From Dethiosulfatarculus sandiegensis (GTDB taxonomy: Bacteria > Desulfobacterota > Desulfarculia > Desulfarculales > Desulfarculaceae): DNA of 64,000 nt. The DNA is taken from positions 204,243 through 268,242 of the forward strand of contig NZ_AZAC01000003.1 of NCBI RefSeq assembly GCF_000931935.2. Direction: 5' to 3'. Below, piece after piece: positions 58,465 through 64,000 of the stretch; position 1 is the stretch's first letter, and every line of letters starts with the position of its first letter. The position numbers were made by a program, and so were the translations under genes. The notes below the pieces were generated by a model. That model made no database searches and was not told where the DNA came from. It saw only the letters and a program-made list of their open reading frames with translations.

Positions 58465-59451
58465 CTATTTGTTCATGGCGTTTATGCGGTCTGCCAGGTT
58501 GGCTTTAAGGTTTTCGTAGAAAAGGGAATAGTCAAAGGCATGATAAACGCCCGCCGGGAAATGCCCCCCCTTGACTGTCACCAAGTCAACATTTTGCGGC
58601 TTTACAATCAAACCACCGTCAATAATTTGAGCGGAGGTAAAGCCGGGGTGGGTTGTGGGTTGGTTCTGCGCATCAAAAAATACCGCGCCCAAGTTTTTGG
58701 AGGCCGGGACAAACTCCTTGCCCGTATCCCAGGAAAGGGGATTAACCGCCAAGGCTCCGGGTAAAAGGGTGGGGGCCTTTTTCTGTTTGCCGTTTTCCAT
58801 GGTGTTATAGGAAATAATGCATCCGGTTGCGTCTTTACGCTCACAGAGCTTAAGGGCCGGGTTTTGAGTCAGGTTCTCCGGAGTAATGGACCATCCGATC
58901 AACAGGGCCGCGATAAGCCTTTTCTCCACACCTGTGGAGCCCCAATGTTGGATCATCAGGTCGGCCAAGACCATGGAACCCTGACTGTGACCTGCCAGGA
59001 AAAAGGGCCTGCCCTGGTTTTCATGCTCCAAATAATACAAAAATGCCCGCCAGACATCCTCGCGGCCGACTTTTTTTATGAGAGCTGCCTGGTCATCGGG
59101 AAGGGAAAGCACCGCCAGGTTCATTTGCCGATACATGGGCGAGTAAATATTGGCCTGCCCCTTAAAAACCGAAGCCTGGGTCAGTAAAGGGGAGCGGGCC
59201 GCGTTTTTCATTTCAGGGTCGGCCGTATTCATGATCCAATCGGTGTCATTGAACAAAACCGTGGGATAAACAAAAAACACATCAACCTTGGCCTTGGGCG
59301 CGGCTGGTTTATGAAGCCAGCTCTCGGGCCTGGCATAGTCAGGCGCAGCCGGGACCTTGGCGGGATCAAAAGGCGGCATGGCCAGGGAAACAAAGGCATG
59401 GGCTAAAATTGACAAAAGTACGGTTACGGCAAACAGGTGTGTTTTTTTCAA
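58465..59451 (-). CDS. DUF3089 family alpha/beta hydrolase, exported
   Basis: A 328-residue secreted hydrolase. Signal peptide (residues 1-24) then DVFFVYPT and the nucleophile elbow AGHSQGS (about residue 153), with GGHFP near the C-terminus as the probable His region. DUF3089 proteins are lipase-like. TTG start behind CAGGAG. No partner gene. Confidence 0.85.
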   Translation of the reverse strand: MKKTHLFAVTVLLSILAHAFVSLAMPPFDPAKVPAAPDYARPESWLHKPAAPKAKVDVFFVYPTVLFNDTDWIMNTADPEMKNAARSPLLTQASVFKGQANIYSPMYRQMNLAVLSLPDDQAALIKKVGREDVWRAFLYYLEHENQGRPFFLAGHSQGSMVLADLMIQHWGSTGVEKRLIAALLIGWSITPENLTQNPALKLCERKDATGCIISYNTMENGKQKKAPTLLPGALAVNPLSWDTGKEFVPASKNLGAVFFDAQNQPTTHPGFTSAQIIDGGLIVKPQNVDLVTVKGGHFPAGVYHAFDYSLFYENLKANLADRINAMNK

Positions 59452-60004
59452 GGCGGCGCTCCTGTGGACAGATGGTTTCTGCGGCTTTGGGTTAATGAAT
59501 AACTTGTATTTTAATGGATAATACTAATAAATGCTTGAATTCGGAGATTAATTATGGTTGCCGGGTTATGGAAAAAGAAAATTTTGTGGAAGTCACTGAT
59601 TTTCAATTAACCTGGATGCGGCTACGTTTCAGGAGGAAATTTGTCCGCCGTTCAAAATGGCTGGTGGCTCGATCTGATCTTTACGTCTTTGGTGCATCCG
59701 GCCTTGCGCATTATTCTGCGCGGCGCCAGGCTGCTGCTCAAAATGTTCAGAGAACAGCCGCTAAAGTTGTCACGACCCTTTTCGGGTGATGCCGCGAGAA
59801 ATTATCCGGGGATTTGCTCCAAGCTTGAGCTGCCCAAGTGAAGCTGATTTTGGTTTTTGACTGAATTTTGTATTACTCCGGGATCAGATTAAGCTCGTGA
59901 GAATGATGGATGGTAATATTTGTCTTTTTTATTGAATAAATATTCAATCAATGATATTATCAACCTCGTTATCCAGCAGCTCGAGGAAGGAAATAGGCGG
60001 TCCG
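59452..60004. other. Intergenic region with TetR operator and possible remnant
   Basis: About 550 bases. The right end holds the TetR-type operator at 59931-59948. Between 59514 and 59841 two overlapping frames read protein-like text (for example IFTSLVHPALRIIL in one of them), which could be a frameshifted remnant; no family recognised. Confidence 0.4.
59931..59948. promoter_or_regulatory. Probable TetR operator
   Basis: A perfect 8-bp inverted repeat with a 2-base centre, ATTGAATA-AA-TATTCAAT, 56 bases before the tetR start. The form is typical of self-regulating TetR/AcrR repressors. Confidence 0.65.
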
Positions 60005-60628
60005 ATGGGCAGGAACAAGGAAGCAAACCAAAAAATAAAGGAAGAGAGAAGGGAGCAGATCCTTGCGGGAGCTCTTGAACTCTTTGCGCTCAATGGGTTG
60101 GCAGGAACCAAAATAAGTGATATCGCGAGGCATACAGGCATGTCTAATGGCTTAATTTATCACTATTTTTCGTCAAAGGAATATATCTTTACCGAACTTA
60201 TCCGCATTGCATTGGATCGGTTGGTGGAAGCCTGTGGTTTTTTGCAGACAATGGACCGTAAGCCGGATGAAAAAATCAAATACGCCATTGACGCACTGGT
60301 GCAAACAATTCAAACCAAACCTGGCGCTTGCTTGTCTCACCTCCTTGTAACCCAGGCGATTGCCGCCAAAAATATTCCCCATGAAGCAAGAGAAATCCTC
60401 AATGCCAAGCGGCAAGTTCCTTATGAAACCATAGCGGAAATTATGGCCCGGGGACAAAGGCAGGGAACCATAAGGCAGGGCCGGGCTGAGGATCTTGCCT
60501 TTTTTTTCTGGGTCAACATAAACGGAATAGCTCAGCAGAAGGCTATGTATGGGGAGAAGGCGCAATATCCGCCTCTTGAACTCTTATATCATATGTTTTT
60601 TACAGATACGGAGAATACAAATGCCTGA
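60005..60628 (+). CDS. TetR/AcrR family transcriptional regulator
   Basis: A 207-residue repressor with an N-terminal helix-turn-helix (LAGTKISDIARHTGMSNGLI, YHYFSSKE). The C-terminal ligand domain contains no recognised fingerprint. ATG 60005. It probably binds the palindrome at 59931-59948 and controls itself and the hydrolase gene, which overlaps its end by 8 bases. Confidence 0.9.
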   Translation: MGRNKEANQKIKEERREQILAGALELFALNGLAGTKISDIARHTGMSNGLIYHYFSSKEYIFTELIRIALDRLVEACGFLQTMDRKPDEKIKYAIDALVQTIQTKPGACLSHLLVTQAIAAKNIPHEAREILNAKRQVPYETIAEIMARGQRQGTIRQGRAEDLAFFFWVNINGIAQQKAMYGEKAQYPPLELLYHMFFTDTENTNA

Positions 60629-61499
60629 CCCCAAAAGCCCCACTATTGCCCATACCGCACTCGGCCCCATTGAATATATGAGAAGCGGGCGGGTGCATGA
60701 GAGCGGCTCGGATGTGATTGTCAGCATCCACGGTGCCATGGGAGGCTATGAACAACCGGATATTCTGGTCCGGGCTGTTGCGCCTCTGAACTCAAACTAT
60801 ATTGCGGTCTCCAGGCCCGGCTACCTCGGAACCCCGCTTGAGGGCCGGTAAAGCCCCGAGGCGCAGGCGGATTTGCTGGCGGCTTTGCTGGATGCCTTAG
60901 GCATCGGAAAGGTTATCCTGCTGGCCATTTCGGGCGCCGGCTATTCGGCTCTTTATTTTGCCCTGCGCCATCCCGACCGCTTAAGGGCCCTGGTTTTGTG
61001 CTCAACCACAGGCGGGAAAAATATGGTTCCCATTCCCTTTGCCTTTCAGGTGATAAAGCTTGCCGCCCGGATGCCCTGGTTTGCCCGGTTCATGCGCAAC
61101 AGGTTTTTGAAAAACGTGGAAAAATCTTTGATGCGATCCCTCAGGCATCAGGATCTGGCCCAAAAGATGCTGCGCGATGATCAGATGATGTCACTCTACA
61201 AAGAGCTTATCTTGAGCACCTTTGAGCGGATGGCGGAGCGCATTCCGGGAACCATAAATGATATCCGGGTAACCCAGGAAACAGAATATCCGCTTGAAGA
61301 TATATCTGTCCCCGCCTTGGTGGTTCATGGTACAGACGATGCGATAGTGCCGTTTAACGAACATGGGAAAAAATTGGCGGAAAGGTTGTCGAACAGTAGT
61401 CTTTGTGTTGCCGATAGGGGCGAGCATATGGCGATTTTCACCCATAATGAACAGGTGTGTGAGGCCGTTAAAGGTTTTCTCTCGAACCGTGATTTATAA
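60621..61499 (+). pseudogene. Alpha/beta hydrolase interrupted by an in-frame TAA
   Basis: From ATG 60621 the frame reads an alpha/beta hydrolase with the oxyanion segment IHGAMGG, but codon 77 is TAA (60849-60851; context LEGR-TAA-SPEAQADLL). The same frame continues to 61499 with the nucleophile elbow LAISGAGYS, the Asp in HGTDDAIV and the His in GEHMAI, so all catalytic residues are intact but on the far side of the stop from the oxyanion loop. A single nonsense change has split it. Behind tetR and translationally coupled to it. Confidence 0.8.
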
Positions 61500-61556
61500 T
61501 CCACCGCGGTTTCCGCTTATTTTTTGTTACTGGAAAAGATGGGGAATGTCTGGGTT

Positions 61557-62861
61557 ATGAGCAATTCTTTTAGTCTCATTCGTCGGCTTGTAGAAAACCC
61601 CAAACTGGTGCAGCTAGTGCGGGGATTTGAAGCGGATCAGTTTGTGCGCCTTATCCGGCGCATTGGAGTAGAGGACGCCGGTGACTTGATTGCCTTGGCG
61701 TCGTCACACCAGTTGCCCCATGTTTTCGATGAGGTCTTCTGGAAAAATAATGCTCCGGGAGAAAGGGAAAAGTTTGACCCGGATGAATTCGCTTTATGGC
61801 TGGAAGTGATCTATGAAAGTTCCGCTCAAGCGGCCAGGAAAATAATTACCGAGATGGATGATGACTTGCTGGTCCTCGGCCTGGCTGCAAATCTGCTGGT
61901 GGTTGATTACGAATCTCTTTCCCTACGTATGCTCAATTCGAACCGGTCCTATGAGGATGATCTTCTTGAGAAGGTGCTTGATAGTGAGTGCTGCCTTGAG
62001 TGGGGGGATCTTTTCCTCCTGGCCAAAAACAGCAGGGCCTGGGATACGCTTATCGCATTGCTGGTTGAGGTCGATGTTGATGACCATGAGAGGATCAACA
62101 GAATCCTGGAAACTGTTCTTCATATTTCCACTGAATATATTGAAGATAATGGTGGATTGTATGCTGTTCTGACCTCCGGGGAAATGCTGGAGACAGATCT
62201 TGCCGCAAAACGGGAAGCGCGAAGGGAAGAACGGGGCTATGTAGCACCCGAGCCTGCGGCTGCATTTTTACAGCTTGCCCGCATAACCCCACTTGAAGAC
62301 CTTGTGGCGGCAAAGGAAGAAGACTATCTGACCCGATCTTATTTCAAGGCGTTTCTATCGGCAGATAAGCCCCGGGCGGCCCAGGAAAAGCATGGGCATG
62401 AACCGCTGCCTTCTCTAAACAGGGAATTCCCGGATATCTATAAAGAATTAACCGAGGCTGAAATAATAACCATAGACCAGGCTAAACAATTACCGGATAA
62501 CTCAACCGTCAGGGCATCGCACGGGTTTATTATGTCGGTGCTTCGGGAGATGGCAAAAGATGGCGAGGTCAAGTGGGACCAATGCCTTTCAGAACTGAAC
62601 TATCTTGCCAATATTCTCATGGCTGCGGAAACCGTGGACCAGGAAAGAATGAGACCGGTTGAGGCAGCGGAAAAGACAATTGCGCTATGTAATGAAGGCC
62701 TCGCCATGCTTCTTCCCCAAGACAGACAAAATGACCGGTCTGCGATAAAAGGCATACTCGGCAGGGAAAGTTTGGTGAAGCTTTTCCGAATAGGCTGGAA
62801 CCTGGCCTCGAACAGGCGGGAACCGTTGCCCACGGCTTCCGGGGAAGAATACAGTCAATAA
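61557..62861 (+). CDS. DUF6178 family protein
   Basis: A 434-residue, mostly helical soluble protein, rich in acidic residues. It resembles DUF6178, a family I know mainly from Desulfobacterota, with the segment RGYVAPEPAAAFLQLAR. No motif with known catalysis. The start could be ATG 61557 or ATG 61539. It stands between the tetR-hydrolase pair and the GNAT gene on the same strand; no functional link is evident. Confidence 0.75.
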   Translation: MSNSFSLIRRLVENPKLVQLVRGFEADQFVRLIRRIGVEDAGDLIALASSHQLPHVFDEVFWKNNAPGEREKFDPDEFALWLEVIYESSAQAARKIITEMDDDLLVLGLAANLLVVDYESLSLRMLNSNRSYEDDLLEKVLDSECCLEWGDLFLLAKNSRAWDTLIALLVEVDVDDHERINRILETVLHISTEYIEDNGGLYAVLTSGEMLETDLAAKREARREERGYVAPEPAAAFLQLARITPLEDLVAAKEEDYLTRSYFKAFLSADKPRAAQEKHGHEPLPSLNREFPDIYKELTEAEIITIDQAKQLPDNSTVRASHGFIMSVLREMAKDGEVKWDQCLSELNYLANILMAAETVDQERMRPVEAAEKTIALCNEGLAMLLPQDRQNDRSAIKGILGRESLVKLFRIGWNLASNRREPLPTASGEEYSQ

Positions 62862-63234
62862 CCAGGTGGCGCCTTTAAATAGTTTTCTTTTGTTGACGCC
62901 TGAGATGTTGTTTGTTATTGAATACCGGTTAAATACTCACCAGGGAGATTTTATGCTGACCAGTTCAATTGATCTTGTTCTGCACGTTACTGAAATAAGG
63001 GTGGCGTAACAGACAGACGATTGATCAATAGTTCACAGCGGCGATTTAAAATTCCTTTTTAGCGAATTAAAATTTGCTCTTTCCATATTGGTTCGATCGA
63101 GCCTCTGCGTCTAAGCTACGCTTTTTTCAGTAAATATTTTTTATTTATTGTTGCAATGAGTTGCGAGTCGGAGGCCTATGTTTTTTTAGGTCGTTAATTG
63201 ATGATTTATATTTGTGAAACGCAAGGTGAAAGCC
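62862..63234. other. Intergenic region, nothing recognised
   Basis: About 370 bases, AT-rich at the right end. Promoter for the GNAT gene expected. No gene or RNA seen. Confidence 0.4.
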
Positions 63235-63780
63235 ATGAAAATAATAAGCGCGAATACTCTCAGCAGGCAAGATATTCTGAAGGTGCACAGACAGGCGTTT
63301 GGCGGGCAAAAGGGATCTGTTATCAGTGAATTGGTAAATGATTTACTGGAGGATCCAACAGCCGAGCCCTGTTACTCATTTGCCGCGGTTGAGCAGGATA
63401 CAGTGGTGGGGCATGTGTTGTTTACCAATGTGACAATCAGCGGAGCCCACGAACAGGTCTCCGCTCAAATTTTAGCGCCGCTTGCCGTTCTTCCCCAATA
63501 TCAAAACAAGGGAGTGGGCACCACATTGGTGCCTGGCGCTCTTGAGGTTTTGAAAAAACACGGTGTGGAGATGGTGTTTGTTCTTGGGCATCCCGGCTAC
63601 TATCCACGTTTCGGCTTTGCCCCTGCCGGTGTATGCGGTTTTGACGCTCCATATCCCATTCCAGAAGAGCATGCAGCCGCATGGATGACGCAGGAACTGA
63701 AACCCGGCGTTATCGGCACTATAAAAGGAAAAGTGCTGTGCGCGGATGCATTACACCAACCTGAACATTGGCGGGAATAA
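63235..63780 (+). CDS. GNAT family N-acetyltransferase (YhbS-like)
   Basis: A 181-residue acetyltransferase resembling YhbS: LAVLPQYQNKGVGTTLV is the acetyl-CoA site and GHPGYYPRFGF the second signature. ATG 63235 behind AAGGTGA; a GTG 21 bases upstream is possible. Substrate unknown. The next feature is an insertion element. Confidence 0.9.
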   Translation: MKIISANTLSRQDILKVHRQAFGGQKGSVISELVNDLLEDPTAEPCYSFAAVEQDTVVGHVLFTNVTISGAHEQVSAQILAPLAVLPQYQNKGVGTTLVPGALEVLKKHGVEMVFVLGHPGYYPRFGFAPAGVCGFDAPYPIPEEHAAAWMTQELKPGVIGTIKGKVLCADALHQPEHWRE

Positions 63781-63796
63781 GAGGATATATTCTGCA

Positions 63797-64000
63797 GGAG
63801 TGTCAGGAATTTCGTGTATGGAGCCAATTGTGAGATAATCACCCCTTCATCGGAGGAGTACGCACAATGGCTACCAAGGACGAGTTGCTTGATGAGTTGC
63901 TCAAGGGCTATGAGAAGCCCGAAGACCTGTTGGGAGAAAACGGAATATTCCAAGAGCTGAAGAAGGCCCTGGTTGAGAAGGCGCTTGGAGCGGAGCTTAC
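63797..64000 (+). mobile_element. Left end of an IS256-type insertion sequence (cut by window)
   Basis: Sequence GTGTCAGGAATTTCGTGTA at 63800-63818 looks like an IS256-family terminal repeat, and a transposase start lies 50 bases inside. The right end is outside the window, so target duplications cannot be seen. Confidence 0.7.
63868..64000 (+). CDS. IS256 (mutator) family transposase, N-terminal fragment
   Basis: Only the first 44 residues are inside the window. MATKDELLDELLKGYEK, then GENGIFQELKKALVEKAL, is the usual N-terminus of IS256-type transposases. ATG behind GGAGG. Truncated by the window end, not necessarily by mutation. Confidence 0.85.

Noticed and set aside
59514..59841. Two overlapping small frames before tetR
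   Set aside because: Cannot be joined into a recognised protein; kept only as a possible remnant in the intergenic entry.

Overview
The window reads as a chromosomal segment of an anaerobic Gram-negative bacterium, most likely a Desulfobacterota (former Deltaproteobacteria) lineage. I infer this from an aldehyde:ferredoxin oxidoreductase with a tungsto/molybdopterin cofactor locus, a TAXI-type TRAP transporter with fused membrane subunits, outer-membrane proteins (TonB receptor, PagL-like deacylase), many PAS/GGDEF signalling proteins, and protein types I associate with that group (DUF6178, DUF6125, BKACE). No rRNA, tRNA or CRISPR array was found. The calls rest on reading the sequence; no database search was run.

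Layout. 0.2-6.2 kb: hybrid PAS histidine kinase, VanX-like D-Ala-D-Ala dipeptidase, stand-alone receiver, PAS-GGDEF cyclase. 6.2-12.4 kb: PlsC acyltransferase, AraC/PchR-type regulator beside a TonB receptor, and a crotonase carrying the dienoyl-CoA isomerase acidic triad. 12.9-18 kb: a PAS protein with a degenerate, His-less dimerisation region and a five-PAS GGDEF-EAL protein. 18-23 kb (minus): DUF2333 protein, RfaE2, ComF, YkgJ, histone-deacetylase/AcuC-like protein. 23-30 kb (plus): yqeY, mutS2, dnaG, rpoD, a macromolecular-synthesis cluster. 30-35 kb: PagL-like protein with P1 peptidase, a glycosyltransferase with a receiver, an AEC carrier. 35-41 kb: MoaD and ThiF-like proteins, pirin, a second MoaD-like protein, AOR and a MoeA-like protein, which together look like a tungsten/molybdenum enzyme locus. 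41-44 kb: class III aminotransferase convergent with a beta-keto acid cleavage enzyme. 44-48 kb: TAXI-TRAP operon ending in DUF1850 and a universal stress protein. 48-56 kb: TPR protein with a receiver-like N-terminus, lipoprotein, GNAT, then an Fe-S/cofactor set (IscU/NifU-like, FmdB, Mrp), DUF6125, FKBP isomerase. 56-64 kb: a decaying accessory stretch with a broken capsule-type glycosyltransferase, DUF3089 hydrolase, TetR regulator with a nonsense-interrupted hydrolase, DUF6178, GNAT, and the left end of an IS256-type element cut by the window edge.

The most novel-looking non-coding signal is a predicted sigma-54-dependent small RNA at about 43956-44063: a -24/-12 promoter followed by a long hairpin with a C-rich loop and a strong terminator, on the strand opposite the neighbouring genes. 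Other points of interest are a dispersed palindromic intergenic repeat (copies near 20.1, 30.1 and 52.5 kb), two MoaD-like proteins of which only one has a C-terminal Gly-Gly, and two genes interrupted by in-frame stops within 4 kb of each other.
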